DNA of 64,000 nt from contig NZ_NFZV01000019.1 in the NCBI RefSeq assembly GCF_003399765.1, positions 29,370 through 93,369 on the forward strand, written 5' to 3'. The notes beneath the pieces are model-generated. The model worked only from the letters and a program-made list of their open reading frames with translations, was not told the DNA's origin and made no database searches. A program made the translations under genes and the position numbers. The stretch comes from Alkalilimnicola ehrlichii (GTDB lineage: Bacteria > Pseudomonadota > Gammaproteobacteria > Nitrococcales > AK92). This document shows, one piece after another, positions 9,526 through 19,088 of the stretch (position 1 is its first letter; each line of letters begins with the position of its first letter).

Positions 9526-9852
9526 CTAGAGCAAAACGGTCTGCTGCAACAGCATGAATACGCCCGTGCCCGTAGCAATGCTCAGCAGGGCGTTCCGACG
9601 CCAGACATGCAGCCCGGCCGTCAGCGCTATCGCCAGCATATAAGCCCCAATTTCCAGCCAAGCGAGGCCCGGCAGATGCCTTAAGCTATAGATGACTAAT
9701 AAAGCCATCACCGCCGGCGGCAAATAACGGCCAAGGTAAAACACTAGTGGGTGTTGGCTGTCGCGCAGCAAAACAAACGGCAAGGCACGCGTTGCGATCG
9801 TCGCCAAGGCCATGATACCGATGGCGGCCAACAGGTAGAGACTATCGCTCAC
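9526..9852 (-). CDS. azlD: AzlD-family branched-chain amino acid exporter small subunit
   Basis: 108 aa with about four membrane helices; the AzlD/YgaH pattern is clear: a TRALPF motif early, then YLGRYLPPAVMALLVIY. It forms a two-component exporter with the large AzlC subunit, and exports branched-chain amino acids or related compounds. It overlaps azlC by 11 bases. AGGAGG at 9860-9865 is seven bases before GTG 9852, which is preferred over TTG 9855. Substrate specificity is not visible. Confidence 0.85.
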   Translation of the reverse strand: MSDSLYLLAAIGIMALATIATRALPFVLLRDSQHPLVFYLGRYLPPAVMALLVIYSLRHLPGLAWLEIGAYMLAIALTAGLHVWRRNALLSIATGTGVFMLLQQTVLL

Positions 9853-10528
9853 CAACCGGCCTCCTGGCTCTATCCAACAACAGCAAAACGGTCGTCAGGC
9901 CTAATGCAACAAGTAACAATTGCTCGGCACCCACCGCAATCGCTGCAACGGCCGCGCTAAAACCGGCAATAAGAAAAGGCCGCCAAGCACGAACGGTGTA
10001 GGCTTGTTCGATAGCCAGCACCACGAATAAGGCTACCAGTACAAATTCCAAGCCGGCGGTTTCCAACGTTAGCCCCGCCCCCAGCAAGGCACCCAGGGTA
10101 CATCCGACGACCCAATAGCTTTGGTTGAGTGCCGCGATCTTTACATAAATTGTCGAGGAGCGTGGCTTGGGCGGCAGACTGGATAATAAGGAGTACGTCT
10201 CGTCGGTTAGCGCGAATATCAAATACGGCCTAGCGAATCCGCCGGCGGGAAACCGCGCAGCCATCGATAGCCCGTAGAACATGTGGCGCGCATTCAGCAA
10301 TAAGGTGGCTATGCCGATTTCGACGACTCCGGCACCCGCAGCCAATAGGCCAACGGCCATAAACTGCGCAGCACCGGCGTACACGGCCACTGCCATCAGC
10401 ATGGCGTAGTACCAGGCAAAACCCAGCTCGCTAAACAGCACGCCGAAAGCAATCCCGAGCGGAATGTATCCAAATAGAACAGGAAGGCTGGCGCGAAAAG
10501 CGGAGGTTGGCTCAACGCTTGTTGTCAT
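9842..10528 (-). CDS. azlC: AzlC-family branched-chain amino acid exporter large subunit
   Basis: 228 aa membrane protein of the AzlC/YgaZ family: FRASLPVLFGYIPLGIAFG at the N-terminus, YAGAAQFMAVGLL in the middle and LLNARHMFYGLS, all family hallmarks. It pairs with AzlD downstream with overlapping ends, the usual arrangement. It begins 17 bases after the end of yaiI on the same strand, so the three may be one transcript. No regulator (Lrp/AzlB type) is adjacent. Confidence 0.88.
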   Translation of the reverse strand: MTTSVEPTSAFRASLPVLFGYIPLGIAFGVLFSELGFAWYYAMLMAVAVYAGAAQFMAVGLLAAGAGVVEIGIATLLLNARHMFYGLSMAARFPAGGFARPYLIFALTDETYSLLSSLPPKPRSSTIYVKIAALNQSYWVVGCTLGALLGAGLTLETAGLEFVLVALFVVLAIEQAYTVRAWRPFLIAGFSAAVAAIAVGAEQLLLVALGLTTVLLLLDRARRPVGER

Positions 10529-10545
10529 TTAGTGCATCAAACTCA

Positions 10546-10989
10546 TCAACGCTTCGCCAACCACTTGTCGAGTTGGTCCGCAAAGGCTTTACGATCGCTG
10601 TTGCTTAAGGCTTGCGGACCGCCGGTTTGTACGCCACTGGCCCGCAGGGTGTCCATGAAATCCCGTAGCGTCAAGCGCGCTTTGATGGTACTCGCGGTAT
10701 AGAGCTCTCCCCGCGGGCTCAAGGCCAAGCCGCCTTTCTCGATAACCTCGGCAGCAAGCGGGATATCGCTCGTGATAACAAGGTCGCCCGCCTCCAGCCG
10801 CCGGACGATTTCGTTATCGGCGACATCGAAACCGGCACTCACCTGGACCGCCTTGATATACGGCGACGGCGGCACCCGTAACGGCTGATTCGCCACCAAC
10901 ACCAGTGGCAATCGGGTACGCTCGGCAGCCCGAAACAGAATTGTTTTTATGGCCGCCGGGCAAGCGTCGGCATCGACCCATATCGTCAT
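10546..10989 (-). CDS. yaiI: YaiI/YqxD family protein (UPF0178)
   Basis: 147 aa, matching the UPF0178 family in length and motifs: [15 protein letters not shown] at the start, [23 protein letters not shown] and [13 protein letters not shown]. Family structure resembles a PIN-like nuclease fold with Asp clusters (DADAC, TSDIPL), but activity is not established to my knowledge. ATG 10989 follows a weak GGGAG. Located upstream of azlCD on the same strand. Confidence 0.88.
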   Translation of the reverse strand: MTIWVDADACPAAIKTILFRAAERTRLPLVLVANQPLRVPPSPYIKAVQVSAGFDVADNEIVRRLEAGDLVITSDIPLAAEVIEKGGLALSPRGELYTASTIKARLTLRDFMDTLRASGVQTGGPQALSNSDRKAFADQLDKWLAKR

Positions 10990-11101
10990 AGCGTTGGCTC
11001 CCGGAGCCTTGGTTAGTCAAAGATGCGCGTAATCATACCGCCGAATAGCCGCCGTTACCCGCACCCGCGCGAGCGGCGGCAAACCGATAACCAACCAGCG
11101 C

Positions 11102-11869
11102 CTACTGCTCGGTCGTCTCTGCCGTTTGCCATAGTAAATGAGCGGCCGTTGCAACGGAAACCGATAAGTAGATAGCACCGCCGATGACCCACATGATAAG
11201 CCCGGCCAACTGTTGATCCTCTAAGCCGGTAAGCCCCCACAGCGGAGCGGTCAACACGTGATAATCGAATAAGGCAACTGAGGCGAAGGTTAAGACCGCG
11301 CCCAGCAAACCCATGTGAATAGACGTCGCCAAGGCGCCTACAAACGCCTGCCCCTGCTCATGCCCCGAAGCCGGCTGTAACAAGCTCCGCCAAGCCGCTA
11401 CCGCGGTACCGAACAAGGAAAGGTGCATTAACCATAAGACGGACTCGTAGCGCAACGCCATTTCGTAAGGAATCGGCAAATGCCACAGCCAAATACAAAC
11501 GCCGTGTGCACCCCACAACAGAATGGGATTGCCCGGTAACCAACGCCGCCGAAAAACGCCGCTAAGCACCAGTAAAGGTGCTGCCAGCTGAATCATGACC
11601 AAATGCTGCGCGACACGCGCGGAAAACAGGGCAGAGGTCAGGTTACACAAGGGAGAAACCAAGGCCAGGAACAATAAGAGCCAAGCACCCGCATAGCACC
11701 ATTGCCGTTGCCGCGATGCGCTCCGCAAGCGGAGATACCCAAAGATAGCCGCCGCCGCAAAAGCAAATAGCAATTTCGGGTCTAAATTCCAGGCCAACCA
11801 AAGTTCGCCGGGTAAGGACGGTACGCCGCAGTAGGGAATATAAGGCAAATTCGCTAAGCGGTCATACAT
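11102..11869 (-). CDS. ctaG: CtaG/Caa3-type cytochrome oxidase assembly protein
   Basis: 255 aa polytopic membrane protein of the caa3_CtaG family (distinct from CtaG/Cox11). Visible hallmarks: LALVSPLCNLTSALFSARVAQH with the His-containing helix, then LVMIQLAAPLLVL, IWLWHLPIPYE and a later SIHMGLLGAVLTF. These helices carry conserved His/Met residues that may bind copper during oxidase assembly. Start ATG 11869 has GAGGGG upstream. No cox genes are in the window, so it stands apart from its usual partners. Divergent from olsF. Confidence 0.8.
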   Translation of the reverse strand: MYDRLANLPYIPYCGVPSLPGELWLAWNLDPKLLFAFAAAAIFGYLRLRSASRQRQWCYAGAWLLLFLALVSPLCNLTSALFSARVAQHLVMIQLAAPLLVLSGVFRRRWLPGNPILLWGAHGVCIWLWHLPIPYEMALRYESVLWLMHLSLFGTAVAAWRSLLQPASGHEQGQAFVGALATSIHMGLLGAVLTFASVALFDYHVLTAPLWGLTGLEDQQLAGLIMWVIGGAIYLSVSVATAAHLLWQTAETTEQ

Positions 11870-12100
11870 GGATTAACCCCTCGGATTTCTGCGTAGCTTC
11901 CTTGTAAGTGGTGGTTTTGTCCGTGTTGTAAAGGAAATCTGGGGCTAACTCGTAGCGATTGGCGGCAATTTGCCACAAACGCCAAGCTTGGAAATATCGC
12001 CGACACAAAACGGTCATCGATTTGTCAGCGATGCAGCATGGCCGCGTCATCTTCCGACACTACCCTCGCCTACACCACTTCAGGAGCGTTGAGGCGAACC

Positions 12101-13869
12101 ATGAGCGAGCAAAGCCGTAAAGCCCCTCTCCCACGCAAGCATTCATTTCTACACCCCATTGGCCGCCCTGTAGAGCGGGCTTTCGAGCATTTGGCGGGTA
12201 GGCATCGGCTGCGGCCACTTTACGAAGCGCCCCAGCCGGACCAAGCGCCGACCGCCTTTGTTAGCGAAACCTTACAAGCCCTAGACATCAAGCCCCAGGT
12301 TGAACAAACGGATTTGGCCACAGTACCGCCGCTTGGCGGCACCTTAGTCGTCGCCAACCACGCACTCGGGGCGATGGACGGCATTTTATTGACCACCGCC
12401 TTATTGCAAATCAGAAGCGATATTCGCATTCTCGGCAATCAGCTACTCAGCCAAGTACCGGCGCTCGCCCCGCTTCTGGTCGGCTCTCTCGATGCCGCCG
12501 AAGACGACCTTGCACCATTAAAAGAAGCCATCGACTGGCTTGAACAAGGCGGTTTGTTGCTAGCGTTCCCGGCCGGGCAAATGGGCTTGGCTCCTCGGCG
12601 CAACCACCATCCTAACGACCTCGTCTGGCACCCGTCCGTGGCCCGCCTGGTTACGCGCACCGGTGTCCCTGTGGTACCGGCTCACATCGACGGCCGCAGT
12701 AACCGCCTCCTGCAACTGGCAAGCCAGATTCACACCCAGTTGCGCAACGTGTTTGCGCCGCCAGAACGCGTCGAAAGCAAAAGATCCGACGTTATGTTGC
12801 GTTTTGGGGCGCCTTTGCGTCCCGAGCGGCTGTGCAATTTGAAACGCGAAGACATGTTGGCGCTAATGCGATTACGTTGCCATGCACTGTCGGAGACGCG
12901 AGAAATAACCACCGGCGTCGAAGCCATGCTCGCCGGCCCTTGGCCGAACCGGGTAACGCCGAGCAACTTGCCGCGGAAGTCGCCGCACTCGATAATCGCG
13001 CCTGCTTGGCAGCTCACGGCGAACTTGCCGTTTACTGCGCCGACTCACGGGATATTCCCCACCTTCTGCAAGAAATCGGGCGGCTGCGCGAATTGACTTT
13101 TCGTGCTACCGGCGAAGGCACCGGACGCGCCCGCGACATCGATTTATTCGACAGCTATTACCAGCATCTTTTTATTTGGCATAACGTACGCAAAGAGATC
13201 GTGGGCGCTTACCGCCTGGGCGAGGCCGATAAGATCGTCGCCCGTTACGGCAAGAAGGGGCTGTATACGCGATCGCTGTTCCGCTTCGGCCGCCCGTTAC
13301 TGGCCCAACTCAACCCCGCGCTGGAGTTGGGGCGTTCGTTTATCCGCCCCGAATATCAGCGCAGCTTCACGCCGTTGATGTTGCTTTGGAAAGGCATTGG
13401 CGCCTATGTGGCCGACAATCCGCAGTATCGCGTCCTGTTCGGCCCGGTCAGCATTAGCGCCGATTATCAAACGGTTTCGCGCCAACTACTGGTCGATTTT
13501 CTAACCGCCAACAGCTACTTGCCCGAATTAGCCCGCTTCGTTCGGCCACGCCGTCCGTTTCGGCAAACGATGCGCCATAGGAACATCGCACTAACGATCC
13601 CGACAGATGCGGAACAAATTTCGCAGTTACTGGAACAGCTGGAACACGACGGCAAAGGGATGCCGGTATTGCTGCGCCAATACCTAAAGCTCGGCGGCCG
13701 TGTGCTCGGCTTCAGCGTCGACCGCGCCTTCGCCAATGTGCTCGACGGACTGATCATGGTCGACCTAACCGAGACCGATCCTAAGGTGTTGGCCCGCTAT
13801 ATGGGGCGGACCAAAGCAGCGCAGTTCCTCGCCCATCACGCTGCGTCACAAGCCCAAGCGGCCGGTTAA
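12101..13869 (+). CDS. olsF: Bifunctional ornithine-lipid synthase OlsF-like (frame broken)
   Basis: About 590 aa when one base is restored. The N half is a PlsC-type O-acyltransferase (NHALGAMDG motif, FPAGQMGLAP, then ARLVTRTGVPVVPAHIDG). The C half is the GNAT/hemolysin-like N-acyltransferase domain (RELTFRATGEGTGRARDID, YYQHLFIW, IVGAYRLG, LELGRSFIRPEYQ). This O-acyl/N-acyl order is that of OlsF, which builds phosphorus-free ornithine lipids from ornithine and acyl-ACP. The frame changes at the CCC run 12937-12939; one extra C gives MLAGPLAEPGNAEQ. Start ATG 12101 follows GAGGCG. Followed by a GT4 enzyme. The alternative is two separate acyltransferases, but the reading is continuous. Confidence 0.75.
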
Positions 13870-14010
13870 GGGTGGTGGCGCCACATCTTGCCGGGAACCG
13901 GGAACGATGCTCTGAACCGGCCATGCGTCATCGAAACGACCGAAATTTGTCACGCAACCGTCATCCACTCCCGTCACCATGAGCGCTCCCGCAGCAGGAG
14001 ACGACCAAAG

Positions 14011-15045
14011 ATGCGCATCGTCATCGTTACCGACGCCTGGCACCCGCAAGTCAACGGCGTCGTCACCACCCTCAGCAAAGTCGGCGCAGCGCTGGCAGAA
14101 AAAGGGCACTCGGTGCGCTACGTCACGCCGGCCGATTTCCGCACCGTACCTTGCCCGACCTATCCGGAGATCCGTCTGGCGCTCCGGCCTGGGCCGCGCC
14201 TGCGGCACATCGTGCGCACAGTCGCCCCGGACGCTATCCACATTGCCACCGAAGGGCCGTTAGGTTGGGCCGCACGCGCTTACTGTTTACGGCGAAAGCT
14301 TCCATTTACCACCGCTTACCACACGCAATTCCCCCAATATGTGCGCCTGCGCGCACCCATTCCGCTGCGAGTAAGCTACGCGCTGTTACGACGCTACCAC
14401 GGAGCGGCCTCCCGCACCTTGGTCGCTACCGAATCGCTGCGACAAGAGCTGACGGAGCGGGGCTTTCGCAATCTGAGCCTGTGGTCGCGTGGCGTCGACA
14501 GCACGCTGTTTCGACCGCGAGATAAACATTATCTCGACCTTCCAAGGCCGATTGCGATGTATGTCGGACGGGTGGCGGTTGAAAAGAATATCGAAGCGTT
14601 CCTGAAACTCGAGCTACCCGGCAGCAAAGTCGTGGTCGGCGACGGGCCGGACCTTGCCCGCCTGAAGCAGGCCTATCCGGATGCCCATTTCGTGGGCTAT
14701 CAAAGCGGCGAGCGCTTAGCGAAACATGTCGCCGCTGCCGATGTTTCGGTATTTCCAAGCCTTACCGACACCTTCGGGTTAACCATGCTCGAAGCGATGG
14801 CCTGCGGCGTCCCCGTTGCGGCATACCCCGTTACCGGCCCCAAAGACGTCGTCCAACATGGCGTTACCGGGATACTGGATACGGATTTGGCGAAAGCCTG
14901 CCAGGCCGCGTTGCAGCTTGACGGCCAGGCTTGTATCGCCTTCGCCCAAAGCCGAAGCTGGGATGCCTGCGCCGAGCAGTTCTTAACGGAACTCGAACCG
15001 TTTCGCTGGCCGGAAGATCGGCCCCGCGAGCAGCCGGCGGCGTGA
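14011..15045 (+). CDS. GT4 glycosyltransferase, glycolipid-synthase type
   Basis: 344 aa GT-B enzyme. N domain: VTDAWHPQVNGVVTTL (donor/acceptor loop) and AYHTQFPQYVRLRAP. C domain: MYVGRVAVEKNIEAFL, VVVGDGPDLARL, then the nucleotide-sugar EX7E region SLTDTFGLTMLEAMACGVPV. This is the MgtA/SqdX/Agt-like branch that glycosylates diacylglycerol in several proteobacteria. ATG 14011 is chosen because the conserved domain starts there and AGGAG lies upstream; a longer reading from 13888 adds low-complexity sequence. It lies between OlsF and a PAP2 phosphatase, which suits membrane glycolipid formation. The exact sugar and acceptor are unknown. Confidence 0.78.
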   Translation: MRIVIVTDAWHPQVNGVVTTLSKVGAALAEKGHSVRYVTPADFRTVPCPTYPEIRLALRPGPRLRHIVRTVAPDAIHIATEGPLGWAARAYCLRRKLPFTTAYHTQFPQYVRLRAPIPLRVSYALLRRYHGAASRTLVATESLRQELTERGFRNLSLWSRGVDSTLFRPRDKHYLDLPRPIAMYVGRVAVEKNIEAFLKLELPGSKVVVGDGPDLARLKQAYPDAHFVGYQSGERLAKHVAAADVSVFPSLTDTFGLTMLEAMACGVPVAAYPVTGPKDVVQHGVTGILDTDLAKACQAALQLDGQACIAFAQSRSWDACAEQFLTELEPFRWPEDRPREQPAA

Positions 15046-15143
15046 TCTCTGCGCCCGCTCGAAGCGCGGGCTTCTGAACAAGCCCACCTCCCCCTCGGCC
15101 ATCCTGCTTGGCCAGCGCGCCTTTACGCTAAGGCTAGCAAGGG

Positions 15144-15662
15144 CTAGCCGATCAACAGAAAGCTTCCCAAAGCCAACAATGCGCCGAGCAAGCCGCCGCA
15201 AGCAACGTCGGTGGGATAATGCAAACCGAGGACAACGCGAGAAGCGGCCACAAGCAGTGCAAAAGGTACGAGCAGCCACGCTAACGGCGGAAAGTAAAGT
15301 GTGGCGACCAGGGTAAAACTGACGGCATGCAAGGTGTGGCCCGACGGAAAACTGTACAAATCCAGAGGGTCGGCCCCCAAGGTGATGGCCTCATGAACGC
15401 TGTAGGGCCGCGCCCGGCTGGTACGCTGTTTAATGACCCGATACAGCACGACCCCGACAACCGCGACCGCTAGCATGTGCAAGGCCGCGAACAAGCCCTG
15501 CATGCCGTACAGGAACGGCAACGCCACCATTAGGACATACCAAAAAACCCCGTCGCCCAAGCGGCTGACGGCCGCAAACAAGCCGCGCACCAACCGCGAG
15601 CGACAAGAGCGGTTAAGTAAGACGCAGAGCGCCAAATCGTGCCGAACGATCAATTGCAGCAT
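15144..15662 (-). CDS. PAP2-family membrane phosphatase
   Basis: 172 aa with about five membrane helices and all three PAP2 motifs intact: KQRTSRARP, FPSGHTLH and SRVVLGLHYPTD. Likely acts on phosphatidate, phosphatidylglycerophosphate or undecaprenyl diphosphate at the periplasmic face. ATG 15662 is preferred over 15695 because GAGGTGAG lies just before it. It converges on the GT4 gene; production of diacylglycerol for that enzyme is plausible but inferred. Confidence 0.85.
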   Translation of the reverse strand: MLQLIVRHDLALCVLLNRSCRSRLVRGLFAAVSRLGDGVFWYVLMVALPFLYGMQGLFAALHMLAVAVVGVVLYRVIKQRTSRARPYSVHEAITLGADPLDLYSFPSGHTLHAVSFTLVATLYFPPLAWLLVPFALLVAASRVVLGLHYPTDVACGGLLGALLALGSFLLIG

Positions 15663-15774
15663 AGCGGGCTCACCTCGATGAAAACTGCCGATCACTGGAG
15701 CAGCTTCTCGCCCGAAGATGGCCCGCGTATGACGCCATTATGCTGTTTTTATGACATAGAACTAATCACTAACA

Positions 15775-16377
15775 TTAGACAAAACGCATACTGTCGAAAA
15801 CGCCGCTCGTCGGTAACCAACCGGCTGCTTCTAGTAAAGTCCACCCGCCCAGCAGCGCGAACAAGGCAGCGGCCGCCCAACGAATACCTCTTAGCGGTAA
15901 GCTGTCGGCGAAGCGGTGCCCGAACAGCAAGGCCGGCGTTGTGACGAGCAGAATACCCAGAGTCGCCCCCAGCACCACCGGCACCACGCTACCGGAGCCG
16001 CCGGCCAGGGAAACAACCGCAAGCTGCGTCTTATCCGCCATTTCGAGCACGAAGAATGCCACGGCCGCGGTTAAAAACAGGCTATGCGCCGAGTGCTTCT
16101 CGGCTATCGCGTCGTCTTCCGGGATCAAAACCCAAACCGCCATCACGAGAAAGACCAGGCCTACGATCCAAGCGTGCCAACCGGCGGCGATGACGCTAAA
16201 CAACCACACGCCGACGAGAGCCGACAACGCCTGATTGACGAACAAACCGAGCGACATCCCCCAAAACACTGGCCAAGGGCGTCGATAACGCATACCGAAA
16301 AGGAGGGCGAGGAACAGACTGCGGTCGCCGATTTCGGCAATACCGACCGCGAGCGTGGACAGGAAGAAAAGCTCCAT
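15775..16377 (-). CDS. GDT1/TMEM165-family Mn2+ exporter
   Basis: 200 aa, six membrane helices in two repeats. Each repeat carries the family signature: EIGDRS near residue 15 and EMADKTQ near residue 112 (consensus E-x-G-D-[KR]-[TS]). Bacterial members export Mn2+. An acidic cytosolic loop (PEDDAIAEKHSA) separates the repeats. The start ATG 16377 has only a weak ribosome site, and the 5 prime leader carries a yybP-ykoY Mn riboswitch, which supports Mn2+ as the substrate. Located downstream of the mgtC-mgtE pair on the same strand. Confidence 0.88.
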   Translation of the reverse strand: MELFFLSTLAVGIAEIGDRSLFLALLFGMRYRRPWPVFWGMSLGLFVNQALSALVGVWLFSVIAAGWHAWIVGLVFLVMAVWVLIPEDDAIAEKHSAHSLFLTAAVAFFVLEMADKTQLAVVSLAGGSGSVVPVVLGATLGILLVTTPALLFGHRFADSLPLRGIRWAAAALFALLGGWTLLEAAGWLPTSGVFDSMRFV

Positions 16378-16487
16378 GACAGAGAACGTTCCGGGCCGGG
16401 CGGCGTCTTACGAGATCCAGTGACGATGACATCCGCCGCCCGACCAAGAGCGCAACTTGCCGGGCACCGGCAAGCCGAATGTCATTG

Positions 16488-16595
16488 CCACAGGTCTCGT
16501 CAAGCCGTAGCGGCCGCACACGCCATGGCCCTTCGGACCAATTATGTTGACGTGCGCCTCCATCGAAGCACGATGGAGCGACTACTCCCCTGAGT
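16488..16595 (-). ncRNA. yybP-ykoY manganese riboswitch
   Basis: Read on the minus strand: CAGGGGAGTAGTCG at the 5 prime side (16582-16590 region), GTCAACATAATTGG in the middle and CTTGACGAGACCTGTGG at the 3 prime side (16488-16498). These match the conserved GGGGAGUAG and GAGACC Mn-binding halves of the class. The outer CAGG/CCTG pairing closes P1. Downstream lie a stem CTTGCCGG/CCGGCAAG, and a pairing of GGGCGGCG with CGCCGCCC that could serve as expression platform just before the GDT1-family start. Confidence 0.82.
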
Positions 16596-16678
16596 CGGCA
16601 TAACTAAACCACGATGGCAGGCAAAAGTCCACCTTGAGGAGACACTGAGACCATCGTTTGCCCGGCCGGCGAGGCGGG

Positions 16679-18026
16679 CTAAGCCGCTACCGGTAAATCC
16701 AACAGCACGACAGCCACACCGAAGTAAATCAACAGGCCGGCGATATCCGCCAACGAGGTCACCAACGGCGTGCTGGCCGTTGCCGGATCCAGTTTGCAGC
16801 GCTGTAACAGCACGGGAAGGGCCATACCGATCAGGCTGCCGGCCACCACTACCAGCACCATGGCGATGGCTACAACGGCAGCGACTTCCGGCGCGGCGCG
16901 GGTAAGGCCGAGCAACCAGACAGCAGCGCCGACCGTCACGCCCAAAGCCGTAGCCACCCCGATCTCCCGCCCCAACACATAGCCCCAGTCGCGGGGCCGC
17001 ACATCTCCCGTCGCCAAGGCAGGACCGCCACGTCGCAGCCTGTGCACCGGCATTACCGCCGGAGTCGACCACCAAGGGGAGAAAAGTCACCAGCACCAGC
17101 ATGGCTTGCAGGGAGGCCTCAAATTGGGCGATGACGCTACTGCCGATCGCCCCGACAACGATCAAAAGCAACAACCAACCGATTCGCTTGCGGTAGAGTA
17201 AGCCGATACCGGCATCCCGTAGCCGCAACCCAAGCAAGCCGACGCCGCCCAGTTTTTGGAAATCTTCGGTCGAGGCTTGTTCGGCGACATCGAGCAAATC
17301 GTCAACCGTCGCCATCCCGAGCAAACGCGCTTCGTCGTCAACGATAGGCAACGCCTCCAGGTCGTAATGCCGTACCATCTGCACGCCGCGCTCGCGGTCG
17401 GCATCGGCGCGGATGAAGATAGGCGGCCCTTGCAACAAACTGCCTACCTGCGACGCCGGTTCCGCCAAAACCAGGCGTTTCAGCCGCAACGCACCCAGAA
17501 AGCGCCCATCGGCGTCTTCCACGAACACGACGTTCGTCATCGCCAAGCGCGCCGCCTGCCGCCGAACCTCTTGTAACGCCTTGGCCACACTCCACTCCGG
17601 CCGCAACCGGAGGCAATCCGGGTCGGCTAAGCGGCCGATGCTCCGCGGCGGATAAGCGAGTAAACGGCGCGCGCGAGCCTGCTCCGGCTCCGGTAAGGGT
17701 GCAATCAAGGCATCGATAGACGAGGCATCGAGCGCACCTAGCAAAGCGGTCCGGTCATCGGCCGGCATGTCTTCCAGCAAGGCCGAGGTTTGATAGTTCG
17801 CTAAATCCTCCACCAGCCACGTCTGATAAGGCGGCTTGAGCTGACTCATAACCTGAGCCGCTTTCTCCTGCGGCAACATTTTGAGCAAAAAAACCCAATC
17901 CGGCCGATCTTGCTCTAATAACAAATGCGCGACGTCGGCGGCAGGCAAGCGATCCAACAACTCGCGCAACGCCGGCCAACGGCGCTGCTTAAGCAGCTTT
18001 CGTGTATAAGCGACATGTTCTTTCAT
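16679..18026 (-). CDS. mgtE: Complete MgtE-family transporter (frame broken)
   Basis: About 449 aa reconstructed. N domain (residues 1-125) with helical repeats such as LLLEQDRPDWVFLLKMLP; CBS pair (125-245); channel domain with FLPLVVDSGGNAGAQAAT, and DIAGLLIYFGVAVVLL at the end. The frame changes near 17021-17031. Adding two separate single bases gives AATLAVRALATGDV, matching the family, whereas a single insertion leaves two residues missing. Its start is 9 bases after the mgtC stop, so mgtC-mgtE are one operon. Transports Mg2+ or a related divalent ion. The uninterrupted open frame runs on to 16542 only as an artefact of the break. Confidence 0.8.
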
Positions 18027-18035
18027 ACTGCACCG

Positions 18036-18782
18036 TTACCGGCCGAACAGGCCCACACCGCGATCGTTACGCGCCTCGTCGATCGGCAGTAAAGACCAAC
18101 TCACTTCGCTGACGACCCCTTCTAAGCTCAACCGCGCCACGGCTTGCTCAAGGAAATCGTTATTTTTCCCGGTACCCGATAACTCGGCCTCTACCCGCAC
18201 TTTGTCGCCGCCGTCGCCATCCGCGCTGTGTAAACCGCGCAGCAACAGCGGTCCGTTATTAACGATATGCATCAATAAGGCCCGAATATGCGCTTCGTCG
18301 TCGCGACGAACCACAATGCGCAAGCGGTAATGGCTCTCAACTTCGGTTTGCTCGTCGAGCGGTTGCCGATTAATCCAGCCAGCTAACGGGCGGAGCGTAA
18401 AATGCGCCAGCAGCACCACGAAGGTCACTAAGGTAGCGTGAATCACGAAACCGGAACCGGCCAACACCCCAACCGCCGCCGCACACCATAAGGTAGCCGC
18501 CGTGTTCAAGCCGCGTACGTTGAAGCCATCGCGCATGATGACCCCGGCGCAGAGAAAGCCGATGCCGGACACCACCTGCGAGGCCACCCGGGTCGGGCTA
18601 AGCTCGCCCTCGACCATCACACCGAGCATGACGAATGCCGCGGCCCCTAAGGACACCAAGGCATTGGTTCGCAAACCGGCCATTCGCTGCCGGCGCTGGC
18701 GCTCGACACCGATCAACGCGCCCAACAACACCGCCATCAGCAGATGTCCAGCCGCAACGAGATAAGGCATGATTGTAGCCAT
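18036..18782 (-). CDS. mgtC: MgtC/SapB family membrane protein
   Basis: 248 aa. The N half holds the MgtC membrane domain: GALIGVERQRRQRMAGLRTNALVSLGAA and VVSGIGFLCAGVIMRDGFNVRGLNTAATLWCAAAVG are nearly invariant in the family. The C half is a cytosolic ACT-like domain (VESHYRLRIVVRRDDE...). MgtC proteins modulate the F-type ATPase and Mg2+/phosphate homeostasis in Salmonella; whether this one does is unknown. ATG 18782 is chosen over the upstream 18968 because AGGGGAG precedes it and the conserved part begins there. The leader has strong hairpins. First gene of mgtC-mgtE. Confidence 0.85.
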   Translation of the reverse strand: MATIMPYLVAAGHLLMAVLLGALIGVERQRRQRMAGLRTNALVSLGAAAFVMLGVMVEGELSPTRVASQVVSGIGFLCAGVIMRDGFNVRGLNTAATLWCAAAVGVLAGSGFVIHATLVTFVVLLAHFTLRPLAGWINRQPLDEQTEVESHYRLRIVVRRDDEAHIRALLMHIVNNGPLLLRGLHSADGDGGDKVRVEAELSGTGKNNDFLEQAVARLSLEGVVSEVSWSLLPIDEARNDRGVGLFGR

Positions 18783-18839
18783 AACGTACTCCCCTCTCCC
18801 CAACCCACTGGCAAACAGGCCGGGGAACTCGCCGAACCG

Positions 18840-18950
18840 GCTTCCGCGGCAAGCGGAAGCGGTCGTTATCCGGTGGGAAGCACAAAATGCCTCTCTCTCG
18901 TAGCTCGCCTGCCGCCAAGCAGGCACGACAAGGGACATTTTGTGTTTCCC
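18840..18950 (-). promoter_or_regulatory. Structured 5 prime leader of mgtC
   Basis: Two hairpins lie between the likely promoter and mgtC. Arms 18875-18889 and 18936-18950 (15 bases, GGGAAGCACAAAATG against its complement, one wobble) enclose an inner GCCTGC/GCAGGC stem. A second stem, GCTTCCGC/GCGGAAGC, lies at 18840-18860. Position and strength suggest a transcript-level control element; it matches no riboswitch class I know. Binding of a protein to DNA is another option. Confidence 0.45.
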
Positions 18951-19088
18951 ACACGCACACGATGACACGTTTGCATGACAGGCAAAGCTAAACGCTCGCC
19001 TGGCGGGCGAAAACGGTCACTGCGGAATAAAACAAGGAAAGCGGAGTCGAAACGGACGTCGACGGGCAGTCAACGGATTGGATTCGCA

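Noticed and set aside
11862..12050. Minus-strand 62-residue frame upstream of ctaG, overlapping it by 8 bases
   Set aside because: No ribosome site, no recognisable family; its end contains the ctaG ribosome site. Possible but unsupported.
16542..16680. Extension of the second mgtE frame to 16542
   Set aside because: It is out of frame after the break at about 17025 and runs into the Mn riboswitch; the true channel domain ends at 16679.
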